The notes under the pieces were generated by a model, which ran no database searches, was not told where the DNA came from, and saw only the letters and a list, made by a program, of their open reading frames with translations. A program made the position numbers and the translations under genes. Positions 42,964-55,212 of a stretch of DNA of 64,000 bases are shown here, piece after piece. The stretch covers positions 2,593,001 to 2,657,000 of the forward strand of contig JBBMOA010000001.1 in the NCBI GenBank assembly GCA_037954235.1, written 5' to 3'. The stretch's first letter is position 1; every line of letters begins with the position of its first letter. This DNA comes from Aulostomus chinensis (taxonomy: Eukaryota; Chordata; Actinopteri; Syngnathiformes; Aulostomidae).

Positions 42964-44270
42964 TTATTGTTCATTAGCCTGCTTCACATTGTTTGATTTT
43001 ATGTGTTGGATATAAATAGAACTTTGATCCACAACCTCCACAAACACTCTTGTCCAACTTTTGTGCCCAAATTTTCTCCTCCTGAGGCACCAAATCAAGT
43101 CAAATCATTTTTATTTGTTAGAACCAAATCACAACAAAGTTCTCTCATGACTCTTTACTAGTAGAGCAGGTCCAGCACCAAACTGCTTCAATGAATCTAC
43201 ACCCAACAATTCTCCATCAGCAGCACATCCTGCAACAGTGGTGATGAACACCTTCCTTTTAACAGGCAGGAACATCGAGCAGATCCAGGATCAGTGGGGA
43301 CGGCCTCCTGCTTTGACCGGTTGTATGTAAAGCTCCATCAGATTGGAACAACCTTTCCTCCTCACTTGGGTCTCTCTCTTCCTTTCTCATCTTCAAATCA
43401 TCAAGCATTTTCAAACATCTGCTCTCGTTTCTGATGCACCTCCCCTTTTCTCTCCAGGATTCACTCTCTACTTGTTCTTGTTTGTTCTCTGTACTGTAAA
43501 TATGTGGATATTTGTGTATGAATATTCATTGTGTACTTTAATGGTGCATGGAAGCAGTATTTATTGAGATGGGTGTTTAAATGTATGAGTATGTGAACAC
43601 AGGCCCACTCTTATTCTGCAGTGGGATCTCTGATCATACTTTGTATAATACTGGATGGTGGTGGTGGTGGTGGTGGTGGTGGGGGGGGGGGGGCTTTGGG
43701 GAACATTGTTGGCCTGTACCTGGGTGTATGATGTGTGTGTCCTTGTGTTGAAAATATAATCTACTTTTATTATTGTTGTATTGTTGGTCATTATTTGTCA
43801 GGACCCCCTCCAAAATGAGATGGTGCATCTCAAGGGGCTGCCCTTGAAATCAAGAATCAAGAATGAAGGTGTCTGCTGGTCTTGGTGGACCCTCTGCTTC
43901 TCCAGCTGAGTCAACAGATTCCTGTGTATCCTGAGTCATTGTGTATCCTGGCTGCATTCAGTGCTTTCACCGCTGCAGCCTAGCTTGATTGCCAGTCAGG
44001 ACAGGTGTTATTAAGAATGGAAGAGGGGACAGTTTTGGCAGGACAAGTTGCTCCACATTCAGGAGATGGTGGGAAGTTTCAAAGCTGCCATAAATCTTGA
44101 TGACAAACTCCTTCACTGTGTGGTTCAGAGTCCCTGGTTTGATTGCAGCTTTGACCTGAGCAGGTGTTCATCCACATCTCAGTAACAGGGGACACTTTAT
44201 CACAGCAGTGGACAAACATCAGCATTCATCACCCAGCAGCTCCTCTGATCAACAGAACAAGCTGAAGTAT
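42964..44270. other. Spacer between U2 and U3
   Basis: No gene is seen. 43120-43325 recurs directly at 54940-55125 and short pieces match 8036-8100. A (GGT)n plus G-run tract lies at 43655-43693. 44140-44345 is a copy of the tRNA-Ala 3' flank in U2 orientation. Confidence 0.55.
43655..43693. repeat. (GGT)n and poly-G tract
   Basis: Nine GGT-type units followed by about 13 consecutive G. G-quadruplex formation is possible on the plus strand. Confidence 0.9.
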
Positions 44271-44272
44271 TC

Positions 44273-44344
44273 TGAGAAGGAGGGCATGGATCCCTCTACC
44301 TCTCACATGCTAAGCTAGCACTCTACCATTGGAGCTAAGTCCCT
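44273..44344 (-). pseudogene. tRNA-Ala pseudogene
   Basis: The TTAGCAT anticodon loop survives, but the acceptor ends (CAGGGAC and CTTCTCA) no longer pair properly. The anticodon stem has changed to GCTAGC and the T loop to ATCCATG. Confidence 0.85.
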
Positions 44345-45176
44345 GCTAATGAGCACAGCAGATAATGCAGGTTGACCTTCATGCAGGGTTTAATGAGCGT
44401 CACCACTTGAAGCTTCTCTGGTTCAACAAACCCTTGGGACCAAGACAGGGATTGGAACCTGTGCAGGTCCAGACCCATACTGAAGTTGGTGGAGACAATT
44501 GTTTCAACCAGGGACTGAATGAAAAGACTTGCCCAGACTCCAGCTCACTCTTCTGAACAGACCCCTCATCTCTGTGTGGAGTAAACATCAGAGGTGGGGG
44601 GTGCAGGTTCTGCTTTGACCTCCTGACCTCCTGGGTAAAGCAGTGGAGATGTTGAGCTTGAAGGAGTTGACGGCCTCCTTCATCTTCTCATTGGTTTGCG
44701 AAACTCAGCATCATGAAGTGTTGCTGAAATTCAACATGTCAGCTGAGGCCAGAGATTCCTGCATTCCCTGAGTCCTTGAGTGTCGTCTCTGTTGTTTGAA
44801 AGCACAAAGCTGTTCCTGATGGTCCAGTGTGTCAGATTCTGGGCTCTCACAGCTGTAACTGGGGTTTGAGCTCCGTTAAGGGACTGGTTTTGTGGAGAGA
44901 ACCAAGCAGAAGAATTGACAGTTTCAGCAGGAAAGGTGACCATTGCTCCACAACCTCAGTCCCAGGATTCATTCCTGCTTCACCCAGCATGGCCCTATGA
45001 TCAACAGAAATGAACTGCCAGTGGAGGTCCTCAGTAATCCAGGTCATGGTTTCTCTAGATTGCTGTGTTGTACTCAGGACACTTGCAAATATCAGCCTCT
45101 TTCCTCCATGATCTCTCATTCTTTCTGTTCTCTCCATTTCTCCTCTTCGTTTCTACTGCTTGCTGACTGTTGTTCC

Positions 45177-45380
45177 TCATTTGTGGCAGAGTTCAGTCAG
45201 TGGACCAGACATTTTGCCACTGCACTGTCCATCATCAGGGCATTTAACATCCAGGACTGGCTCCCAGATCATGGCCATGACCTCATCCCCTGCACCAGTG
45301 GACAGTTCATCAAGGATGGCAAACATGTGGGTCTCAATTCCCCTCCATCTTTGTAGGTTGGTTACATTTCCTCCTGGTCT
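45177..45380 (-). CDS. Exon-like ORF, U3 copy of 6714-6917
   Basis: Identical 67-codon translation to 6714-6917, with one synonymous base change (Cys TGT to TGC). Function unknown. Confidence 0.4.
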   Translation of the reverse strand, partial: RPGGNVTNLQRWRGIETHMFAILDELSTGAGDEVMAMIWEPVLDVKCPDDGQCSGKMSGPLTELCHK

Positions 45381-45698
45381 TTAATCCATCTTTCGTTGAC
45401 ATTCTTCTGTTGAGCCCAGTTTGTTGACTGCCAGGCTGTCTTACTTTTCAATGGCACAACAGCAGACAGCAAGAGGGTTGCTATGGTGCAGTTGGTAAAA
45501 TCCCTATCTATGGTCTGCAGAAATATGCTGGGAGTTCTTTTTTATTATGAACCAGAATTCAAAGACTGACCAAGGAAACCAAAGCACAGAATTTAGAGAT
45601 CAAAGAAAGAAATCAAAGACAGAACCTGAAGATCAGGAAATGGCACAGATCAATGAGATCCATGGACTCATCAGTGAAGGTTTTCTTTTGGTTCATGG

Positions 45699-45905
45699 TC
45701 ACTTGTTGTCATACTGGTGTGATGATGTCAGACCCTTCACATTCAGTTCAAACAGACTCCAAAGTGTAGCTGTGATGCAGAGGGCAGCAGCCTTGTGCTT
45801 GGTACCGTCATGGTTCTCTGCATTGTTAGCAAACTCACCAAAGACCTCCCTGAAAGCAGGATCATTTTCCCACAGTGCTTTTTTGACCAAGTACCAATTT
45901 GTCCC
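45699..45905 (-). CDS. Exon-like ORF, U3 copy of 7235-7441
   Basis: Identical translation to 7235-7441 over the shared frame. The three base differences are all synonymous. Upstream of the frame the stop next to the putative acceptor has changed (TGA to AGA), which matters only if that segment is coding. Confidence 0.45.
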   Translation of the reverse strand, partial: GTNWYLVKKALWENDPAFREVFGEFANNAENHDGTKHKAAALCITATLWSLFELNVKGLTSSHQYDNK

Positions 45906-46879
45906 TCTTTAAAAAACAACAAACAAAGATGAGGTCAGACTGAGATGGACAAGATGATATGGATGTGATTTATGGCTTTCAAACTCCAAATATTCAATTT
46001 TTCTTCAGGGCTTTTGAGAGGTTCTGGGTAATGAATGAAAATTTAAGTTGGGCAAAAACGACATGCGGGGTCACTGTGTGTGTTTACACGTGTGTGTATT
46101 TCTTGTTTTATGGTGTTGGAGACCATTTCCATCATCAACACTGATCAGGAGTCCTCGTCCTCATGGGGACCAAAGACCGGCCCTGATGCAGCGCAATGCA
46201 GTTTGTGAGTTCTTTCAGAGTGAAGGTCTGGATTGAGTTTAGTTTCAAATAAAGATTAAGATTCAGTTGGTTAAGATTAAGATTAAGATTAAGGTTAGGC
46301 TGCACATAGAATGAAGTTGATCGAATGTTCTCATAAGAATAGCTGGGCACACCTGAGTGTGTTTACATGCAGACTTCCTCTTGTGACAACTGATGTCATT
46401 GGAAACCATCTTGAGGACATTTGGAGAAAGTTCAATCATTCAGCTGCAGGTACAGTGACTTACAACACTGCAACAACAACAAAAAAACACCCCTCCACAA
46501 ACACTCTTGTCCAACCTTTGTGCCCAAATTTTCTCCTCATGAGGCATCAAATCACTACAAAAACAGCCATGAAGTTGATCTGGTTGGCACTGGTATTTTT
46601 TCTTGCTGCAGCTCAGGAGTGATTCAGGAGAAGAGTTTCAGAACAGCCCAGGTTGGGGACTGGAATTTTGAAGTTTCCCCTGGAACCAAACAACCTTGGG
46701 AGGTAAAACCTCCAATCCTAGCCACTCAGATGCAGCAGCAGAAGAAGCTGTCATCTACCCTGACAGTCAGAGCATCAAGTCAAGAAAACATCAACCATCT
46801 TGTATGTGGAGTCTGGATTCTTTTCTAGAATGAGACGGCAATGACAGTCCTGCCAAGTGACATCACTGACATGAATGGA

Positions 46880-46925
46880 TGACTTCAGTCACGTGACTGG
46901 ATGACTTCAGTCACATGACTGGATG
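46880..46925. promoter_or_regulatory. 22-bp CACGTG-type repeats (U3)
   Basis: Two units corresponding to 8445-8488; the one with CACGTG is retained and the CATGTG unit is lost. Confidence 0.4.
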
Positions 46926-47407
46926 ACCTGAATGAATAAGAAATCAAATATAAAAATGCTTTATTTTAAGATCTAGAATATCTTGTGAATATCTGGAGCT
47001 TCATTCCAGCAGCAGACCTCCTCAGGTGATGACTTCATATTTGACATGTTTACCATTCAATGAGACTCATTGTCAGTCCATTGAAATCTACTGGTGTTCC
47101 TGGTGAGTTGATTTAACAACATGAGCTGACAGAATCTACGTTCAGGTAGGAACCACCACATCCAGGGGTCTGGACCTTAGAGCAGACAAAGCCATCAAAG
47201 TAGCAGACTAAGCTAGCAGACGTTAGCATTGAGAAGAAACTGATACCTGAGCCTACTTTTGGGTCTGGTCAAGTGATGACACAATAATGTGACATCATTT
47301 TCAGACTGACGCCTGCTCAGCACTGACCAAACACTGCCCTATTGCATTGTGGGAAATTTCTGCGTGGCTTGTGTCCATCAATACACACAAAGAAATTTAT
47401 CTCATGC

Positions 47408-47479
47408 TGCCGTGACCCGGATTCGAACCGGGGTTGCTGCGGCCACAACGCAGAGTACTAACCACTATACGATCACGGC
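47408..47479 (-). tRNA. tRNA-His (GTG), U3 copy
   Basis: An intact 72-nt cloverleaf differing from 8974-9045 only in the D loop (GTTAG for GTCAG). Confidence 0.95.
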
Positions 47480-47895
47480 TTTCTCAACAGCAGTTTGAGC
47501 TTCGATGTCTTTGTCTCATTGAGTGTTGCGGCGAACAGCTGTTGAACAGCTGATGCGCGACTGCGGCGGCCCCTGATGCAGGAGACGGGCCAGGCGCCGT
47601 TCAGAAGGTGGTGGATATTATTCTTGGTGTTTTTAGGGCATGTTTCGGCCGGTCAAATCCTGATCGGGGCCAGTTTGGTTGTGTTGTCTGCAGCATTATA
47701 AAGGTGGGTCAAACAATTTAGGTTGAGACGAAGGACGGCACGGGCAGAGCAGACGCAGGTCTTCATTCCACCCGCAGAGCTGTAGAGCATGGATCATGTC
47801 AAGGACTAAATGAGGGGAAAGAGAGCAGGAGAGCAGGGCAGAGACAAAGACAGATAATGCTCTCCTAAAACAAGGACTGTTCCGTCAATGGGAGA

Positions 47896-47967
47896 GCAGA
47901 GTGGCGCAGAGGAAGCGTGCTGGGCCCATAACCCAGAGGTCGATGGATCGAAACCATCCTCTGCTAA
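47896..47967 (+). tRNA. Initiator tRNA-Met (CAT), U3 copy
   Basis: Intact, identical to the 41755-41826 gene. All stems pair and the T loop is the initiator-type ATCGAAA. Confidence 0.95.
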
Positions 47968-48903
47968 AAGAAGAAAAATAAAATAAACCTGCATCTTTAG
48001 AAATATGTGTCTGTTAAAAAGAGGTTCATAAGGATATTTTCTTCCACCAGAATCACCAACCATTGTAAGAGTTAACAACAGTCCACTTCCTGACTGAAGC
48101 AAAAGTAGACTTCAAAAGGTTTTTCTGATTCAACATAGCAGCTAAATTTCCATTTCCATTTCCTGAACAGGACAGGTTAAAAAAAAGGGAATGTCATGAC
48201 TTCCTCTGTATGTTAGAATATGAACTACTAAAAATGTTCATGCCCAGTTTAAAGTTAGAATTAAATTTAAAGTAGAAAACCTTCCCTCTTCAATCCTGTC
48301 ACTCAGTGTTGTAAACTGTTTCAAACAAATTCTACCGTTGAACAGTTCAAGTGTTTCTAATGAAGCTGAATGTTCTCCTCTGCTTTCCTCAATTGTGTTT
48401 CTTTCATGTCCTCCTGAGATCAAAGACAGAATTCTAGGTACAAATAAATATACTATCAAAGCCCCCTGATGACATTATCATCAATTCTGTCTTTGATCTG
48501 GAGGCTCTTGCTTTAATCTTGGCTTTGATCTGACTAATGTTTCCTGACAGGTTGCTGTTTGCACTCCAGAGCAACCAGTAGTTGATCCTATCAGACCAGT
48601 CTGATGAACAAAGCTTTTCACTGTCAGTGGAATCACTGGGAAAAGAAACTCCTCCTGTCAGATGAAGGCTTCACAGTGTTGAGGAGGGTTTGTTCAAATG
48701 ATTCTAGAAGAATAAATCAAAACCTCATCATTGAACATGAACATTAATCACTGATGACTGTTTGAACTGAACCTACTGGATACTGTGGTGCCTGATGAGG
48801 AGACAACTTGGGTACAAAGTTGCAGAAGAGGGTTTTTGGAGAGGAGATTTAGATGAGATGGTTTCCAAATCAAATCGGTTGTCACAAGGAAAAGTCTGCA
48901 TGG

Positions 48904-48905
<2 letters not shown>
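47968..48905. other. Duplicated spacer (U3)
   Basis: This is the fuller version of the block that is partly deleted in U1 near 9636. No gene is seen. Confidence 0.6.

Positions 48906-48970
<65 letters not shown>
48906..48970. repeat. (CA)n microsatellite
   Basis: Counterpart of 10291-10351. Confidence 0.95.
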
Positions 48971-48974
<4 letters not shown>

Positions 48975-49127
48975 CCTACTGACTAACCCATGTTTTTCTT
49001 CACTTAAACCACCACTGGAGTATTGAAAGAGATTGCATGAGACACCATCAACTTAAATTAAAAACCCCTGACTGCCTTTAATTCCCTCCTGGCTGCAGGA
49101 AATTAGACAGACCAGCCCCCATAGCGG

Positions 49128-49497
49128 GCCTGCAGGATGGTGCAGTGGTTAGCACTGTGCCCTCACAGCAAGAAGGTTCCGGGTTTGAGTCCTGGCTCGG
49201 GCGCGGGATCTTTCTGTGTGGAGTCTCCATGTTCTCCCCGTGCCTGCGTGCGTCCTCTCTGATACTCCAGCTTCCTCCCACAGTCCAAAAACATGCAATT
49301 TGGGGACGAGGCTGATTGGATTCTCTAAATTGACCGTAGGTATGAGTGTGAATGGTTGTTCGTCTCTGTGTGTTGGCCCTGTGATGGACTGGCGACCTGT
49401 CCAGGGTGAACCCCGCCTCTCGCCCATAGATGCTGGGATAGGCTCCAGCCCCCCCCCGCGACCCTTACTAGTAAGGAATAAGCAGAAGATGACGATG
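49128..49497 (+). mobile_element. tRNA-headed SINE (U3)
   Basis: Direct counterpart of 10505-10879 with a longer C run at 49449-49457. Confidence 0.9.
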
Positions 49498-50182
49498 GAT
49501 GGCCCATAGAGTGGAGGTGAGACCACAACCATGCTCTACAATCAATATTTACATCAAACCAGCAACAACTTAACCTGACTAAATATATACATGATTCCAG
49601 ACTACTACACCAACTCAGTCATACATCCACATAATCATTCAATCAACCTTGTCTGTGATTGTACCCCCTCCCCCATCTGGGAGCAAAGGTTTGCACCTAC
49701 AGCTCTTAAGGAGCTTCCTTGGGCCACTCTCCCCTTTTGGCTCCACCCCCTTTAAGGAAACCACCAGGAAGAGGTGAGGACTGACCGTGATGACTGAAAC
49801 TGCCACATTTACATGAGACAAACTAGATCAACACAAAATACCAGGCCTTGCACAGTGATTCCCACTGACTGACACTGGGGTCTACATTTTCCACAGGCAG
49901 GATGGCCGGTCCCCCTGTGCTTCCCAGGTCCCCCCCTGGAACACATGGCATAGAAAATGTTTCACTTGTTTGCTGATTCAATAAACCTCACCATTAACAT
50001 GTGTGTGATCCTCTAATTTACATAAACTCTTAATACCAAGACAAATGCTACCTTCAATTAATCATTGATGTCATGGAACCCTTGGTCTCCATTACATTGG
50101 TCAACCAGAGAAGCTTCAACTGGTGACGCTCATTAAACCATGCATGAAGGTCAAGGTGCATTATCTGCTGTGCTCCTTAACA

Positions 50183-50255
50183 GGGGAATTAGCTCCAATG
50201 GTAGAGCGCTAGCTTAGCATGTGAGCAGTAGAGGGATCGATGCCCTCCTTCTCAG
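50183..50255 (+). pseudogene. tRNA-Ala (AGC), degenerate U3 copy
   Basis: GGGGAAT no longer pairs with the 3' end, which reads CTTCTCA. The anticodon stem has an A:G mismatch (CTAGC against GTGAG). Anticodon AGC and the T arm survive. Confidence 0.82.
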
Positions 50256-51235
50256 AATACTTTAACTTGTTCTGTTGATCAGAGGAGCTGCTGGGTGTTG
50301 AATGCTGATGTTTGTCCACTGCTGTGATAAAGTGTCCCCAGCAAGTCATCACCCTGTAAAGCACCAAATAACAAAAGTTACACTTTACAAGTAGAACAGG
50401 TCCAGTTCAACACTCCTTAAATGAATTTACACCCAACAATTCTTCATGAGCAAGCATATCCTAGCTTAGGCCCAACTTTTCTTGGCGCTCTCCCAGATGC
50501 TTGGGAGCTTCTGGGGGAGCGCTAGTTGGGCCTAAGCCAGGAGCTAAGCTAAGTTGGTCTGCACCAGCTAGTGAGCATTGGCTAGCTCTCGCAGCTTTTG
50601 GTGCAGAGCCGCTGCAGGTCCAATTCAGCCTCACCATAAGCCTCACCTCCAACACAACAAGAAAACTACATTTAACACACTTATCAGTATCACTAAAGGA
50701 GGCAGAGGAGGAAGAAAACATGTGGCACTCTGAGCAGGAGAGAGGAGGACAAGAGGGAGAAGCCATCGTTAGCTTGGAGTGGAGAATTTACAAGGCAGAA
50801 AGACTGTTGCTACCAGAATGATGGTCTTTTAAACTTCAGCCAAATAAAGCAAGTAGGTATTAATTTTTGGTGGGTAATTAGTCAATGAAATAAGGAATTA
50901 GCAGGGAGGATCACACTTTAGCTAGCACAATGAAGCAAGGCTCTACGTTCAGCAACACAGAAAAAGGACTTGAGGTCACACGCTTCCTGCAACCAAGGTC
51001 AAAAATCCAGGACGGACGAAGGGGAGGACAACAAAGACAAAGACACAAGAAACAGAGATAATAACCATAAACTCCATAACAACCATAACAAATATAACCA
51101 TACAGAACATATATAACAAATATAACAAGAAAGGCATTAAAAGATATGTCACCTCTGGTCAAATACCCTGATTTGCATTTGTGTCTCTCAGCATTTTCAT
51201 TTTCATGTTAAAGCCTCCAGAATGAGGGGATGAAT

Positions 51236-51905
51236 GCTGCAAAATGGAACAGCAACATTGAACCAAGTACAGGATTGGTGGGAGACTGATGGTCGCTGTT
51301 TGGGTTTTTGAAGAACAAGGAGGGCGTGGCTTCAAGTTGGATTCTCAGAGACTATTTCCCCAACCTCTACATTGGAATCTGCACTGCCATCCAGTCACAT
51401 GACTGAAGTCATCCAGTCACATGACTGAAGTCATCCATTCATGTCAGTGATGTCACTTGGCAGGACTGTCATTGCCGTCTCCTTCTTGAAAAGAATCCAG
51501 ACTCCACCTGTGGCTCCATGATAACTGATGGACCTCTGGTTGGAGGCTGGACGATGATGTTTGGACTGGAAGGAAAACTCCTTGTCCAAATTCCATTGTG
51601 TTCAAGTTTAAAGTCCCACAATCAGAAGTAGCTGAATCTGACAGGTGGAGGTTTGGAACTACAAGATGGTGATGTTTTCTTGACTTGATGCTCTGACTGT
51701 CAGGGTGGATGACAGCTTCTTCTGCTGCTGCATCTGAGTGGCTATGATTGGAGCTTTTACCCTCCAAGGTTGTTTGGTTCCAGGGGAAATTTTAGAATTC
51801 CAGTCCCCAACCTGGGCTGTTCTGAAACTCTTCTCCTGAATCACTCCTGAGCTGCAGCAAGAACAAATACCAGTGCCAACCAGATCAACTTCATGGCTGC
51901 TAACA
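51236..51905 (-). repeat. Inverted fragments joined to U3
   Basis: 51236-51480 matches 15140-14900 (reverse complement), with duplicated 22-bp CATGACTGAAGTCAT units at 51395-51440. 51500-51905 matches 8100-8390 reversed. The junction at 51235 replaces the coiled-coil gene. No gene is seen. Confidence 0.8.
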
Positions 51906-52181
51906 GCCTCAGACACTTGATTTCCATCAATTTAGAGCCAAGAAGGCCCTCACCTGTGGTTCTCCTCCAGGAGGGTCCAGGTTCTGCCATTGGGGCTCCT
52001 GGTGCCACTGCCAGAGAGCCTCAGCTGCACACTGCAACATTTCAACAGGAGATTGACATTCCTTCAAATGTCCTGACATCTGATTCCAATGGTTCTGTTC
52101 CATATTTATATTTTAAAATGAATCACACAATGAAAGCTGCCTCAGCAGGTTTAAGAGAGAGAACAAGCTAAGAGATCTGAA
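51906..52181. other. No gene recognised
   Basis: A 92-codon open frame (51893-52171) with no recognisable features crosses it. Confidence 0.4.
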
Positions 52182-52765
52182 ACCAGTAAAATATGCTTTT
52201 CTGTGTGCAAACTAGTGAGGGGCATGGAAGGATATTTTACCACCACTACAGAACCCAGACTTTAGTCATGTGATGAGATGGCGACTCTGATTATGAAGTT
52301 AATGGACAAAATGTGACTTGAAAGAAAACACATTTCTTCAGCAGACTTTGATCCAACATTGAAGTTAGAGTTTGGTGGCTGCTCCATGTTGGAGGAAACC
52401 AGGCGATGTTGGGACGTCACAGGGAAGCTCCTTTGCCTCCTCTGCTGCCAGTTCAACCACTCACTCCCATCAGTGGAGAGCAGCTTCAACTGGGTTTGGA
52501 ATTTACCACTGTGGATGCATAGGAATGTGGAGAAAATGTCCTTTGTCAGAAGTGGGATTTGAACCCACGCCTCCAGGAGAGACTGCGACCTGAACGCAGC
52601 GCCTTAGACCGCTCGGCCATCCTGACAGACACTGAAAGTTGCAGACTGAATTAATTCACTGACAAAGTAGAATTTTTTTTCCACAGGAGCTACTGGCTCC
52701 TTAGTTGTTGCATTTATTGTTAACATTAAACACACAGTCTGTGTTCATGGCAGTAAGAAACGAAC
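52182..52765. repeat. Direct duplication around tRNA-Leu, copy 1
   Basis: Matches 54308-54889 in direct orientation with scattered differences. Confidence 0.9.
52544..52626 (-). tRNA. tRNA-Leu (CAG)
   Basis: An 83-nt class II tRNA. GTCAGGA/TTCTGAC acceptor, A box TGGCCGAGCGGTC, CTGCG-TTCAGGT-CGCAG anticodon arm (anticodon CAG), variable arm TCTCCTGGAG-like, T arm GTGGG-TTCAAAT-CCCAC. CATTTTC just downstream provides a TTTT terminator. Confidence 0.95.
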
Positions 52766-52830
52766 CAGAACATTTGAACCACGTAACATCTCTTGATCAG
52801 TTTGTTACATGGGACACATTCCAGACAGGA

Positions 52831-52902
52831 AGGTCCTTCTGAGACTTGAACTGGGATCACTGGACCCAGAGTCCAGAGGGCTCACCATTCCACCATGGAA
52901 CC
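52831..52902 (-). pseudogene. tRNA-Gln (CTG)-like, damaged acceptor
   Basis: GGTTCCATGGTGGAATGGTG in the 5' half and CTGGA-CTCTGGG-TCCAG (anticodon CTG) mark tRNA-Gln. The 3' acceptor reads AGAAGGACC and leaves at least two mismatches against GGTTCCA. The position after the anticodon also differs from the usual A. Confidence 0.75.
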
Positions 52903-53218
52903 AAACACAATGAGGAGCTTCCTCTAAATACCACTTGACATCACCTGCAATCAACCTGGTTGGCGCTGTGGGATTGGTCTTTACTGCTGAGACAGAAAGA
53001 ATCCTCCCACATTGGCTTCTTTTAACTGTCAATATTGGTTTGGCTCATTGGAACATTTTCAAACCCTCGTTGCTCAGATTTTACATGAATTTGATCATGA
53101 CTTTAGACAAATGTTCTGTTCATTAATTAAATAATCACTTGAGTTATGAATTTAGTGAGTCAACCAGACTTGGTCAAAGATAAAAGTTAGTCTGGTTATT
53201 ATTCAGTTTCCAGTCAGT

Positions 53219-53251
<33 letters not shown>

Positions 53252-53730
53252 GCCTGTCTTCAGTATAAAATGGTCTGTCACGTTCTCTCACGTTGGAAGA
53301 TTTCTCTGACTCCATTGTGAATACAGAGATTCTTCATCTGCCACCTGAGTCTTGATCCACTGATTCCTCTGATCCACCTCTTTCTGCTCCAACAAGGCTG
53401 ACATGGATCAGGTGGGTCCATGTCATCCAATCAGGAGGTTTCTCCTCTCAGTTAATTTTCTTCATCCCAGTTTAGATTGATTCTTCTCAGCCTGATGAAG
53501 GAGCATCTGATCAGGTGTTTGACTGCTTGTTGGTTGTAATTCCATAGATTTTAATCTCAGATGTTATAGAATTAAGAATGCAATGGCAGTCCTGCCAAGT
53601 GACATCACTGACATGACAGGATGACCCAGTCATGTGACTGAAGGAGCTGAGAGCTTCTACACATCATTGTTGATGGTGTCTTCCACTGTAGTCAGCAGCC
53701 ACAACTCCTCTATCAACACCTGTCAGAGAC
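52903..53730. other. No gene recognised; (CA)n at 53223-53251
   Basis: The stretch contains a (CA)n tract and, near 53600-53640, one CATGACAGGATGACCCAGTC-type copy of the 22-bp motif. No coding or RNA feature was found. Confidence 0.5.
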
Positions 53731-53737
53731 CTGCTGG

Positions 53738-53809
53738 AGGACCCACTGAGGTTTGAACTGGGATCACTGGATTCAGAGTCCAGAGTGCTCACCATTCCAC
53801 CATGGAACC
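53738..53809 (-). tRNA. tRNA-Gln (CTG), possibly degenerate
   Basis: The 5' half is as in 52831-52902. The anticodon arm CTGGA-CTCTGAA-TCCAG is normal. The acceptor TGGGTCC has one mismatch and one G:U against GGTTCCA, and the T stem (CCCAG against CTCAG) has two mismatches. The B box loop TTCAAAC is acceptable. Confidence 0.65.
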
Positions 53810-54307
53810 ATCAAAGAGGAAACGTGTGAGACAAACTATGGCACTAATCATGTACGAGGGACTGCAGTGGTTTTCTGGATCTAATTTCCACAAACAAATG
53901 ATGATTTGGGGAAAGGTCTGACAAAGTCTGACAAACAGACCCTGATTTTTTCACAAACAAATGATGATTTTTAGACAGTGACACAGGGCTCTTATTTTGG
54001 AGGGCCATCAGGATGTGAAATATCCCAGACCTCTGAGATCAGAGTGTTCACTTTGATCTCAGGGTCCTGAATTTGGAGGTTCTTCCTTTGGTCTCCAAGT
54101 TCTAACTCCCATCTTACTGAATCATTTTATTAATGAACTCCTCAGACCCTGATGATGTCAGGAAGAAATCCAGACATTCAGTTCTCATCTCAGCTGTTCT
54201 GACTGAGACGTCAAGCAGTCAGGAAAAAAGTGTTACGACCCAAAGTGGGACCTTTACAGGAGCTAACAAAGTGTCTTTTTTCCTAAACTACTTGAGGAAC
54301 TGGTTAA
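53810..54307. other. No gene recognised
   Basis: A short internal repeat of ACAAACAAATGATGATTT at about 53892 and 53953 is visible. Confidence 0.5.
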
Positions 54308-54889
54308 ACCAGTAAAATATGCATTTCTGTGTGCAGACCAGTGAGGAGCCTGGGTGAGTGGAAGGATGTTTACCACCAACACAGAACCCAGACTTTAGTC
54401 ATGTGATGAGATGGAGACTCTGATGATGAAGTTAATGGACAAAATGTGAATTGAAGGATGAACACAAATGGGTTTTTGAACCAAACACATTCCTTCAGTA
54501 GACTTTGATCCAACATTGAAGTTAAGAGTTTGGTGGCTGCTCCATGTTGGAGGAAACCAGGCGATGTTGGACCATCACAGGGAAGCTCCTTTGCCTCCTC
54601 TGCTGCCAGTTCAACCACTCACTCCCATCAGTGGAGAGCAGCTTCAACTGGGTTTGGAATGTACCACTGTGGATGCATAGGAATGTTGAGAAAATGTCCT
54701 TTGTCAGAAGTGGAATTCAAACCCACGCCTCCAGGAGAGACTGCGACCTGAACGCAGCGCCTTAGACTGCTCGGACATCCTGACAGAAACTGAAAGTTGC
54801 AGACTGTAATATGAAATGAATTAATTCACTGACAAAGTAGAATTTTTGTGAACATTAAACACACAGTCTGTGTTCATGGCAGGAAGAAA
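54308..54889. repeat. Direct duplication around tRNA-Leu, copy 2
   Basis: See 52182-52765. Confidence 0.9.
54702..54784 (-). pseudogene. tRNA-Leu (CAG) pseudogene, box A and B altered
   Basis: The anticodon arm is intact, but the A box is TGTCCGAGCAGTC and the T loop TTTGAAT has lost the invariant C56. Compared with 52544-52626, both internal promoter boxes are hit. Confidence 0.78.
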
Positions 54890-54892
54890 TGA

Positions 54893-54894
<2 letters not shown>

Positions 54895-54930
<36 letters not shown>
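54895..54930. repeat. (GT)n microsatellite
   Basis: Uninterrupted GT units. Confidence 0.95.
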
Positions 54931-54931
<1 letters not shown>

Positions 54932-55212
54932 AAGTCACAACAAAAGTTCTCTCATGACTCTTTACGAGTAGAGCAGGTCCAGCACCAAACTGCTTCAATG
55001 AATCTACACCCAACAATTCTCCATCAGCAAGCACATCCTGCAACAGTGGTGATGAAAACCTTCCTTTTAACAGGCAGGAACGTCGAGCAGATCCAGGATC
55101 AGTGGGGACGGCCTTCTGCTTTGACCGGTGTGGGGAAAGAGAGCAGGAGAGCAGGGCAGAGACAAAGACCGATAATGCTCTGCTAAAACAAGGACTGTTC
55201 AGTCAATGGTAG

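Larger units (their letters stand above)
44459..51235 (+). repeat. Segmental duplication unit U3
   Basis: Direct copy of 6012-12528 (offset about 38.4 kb), differing by scattered substitutions and small indels. The copy stops at 51235, where sequence from the other orientation begins, so the coiled-coil gene is absent. Confidence 0.92.
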
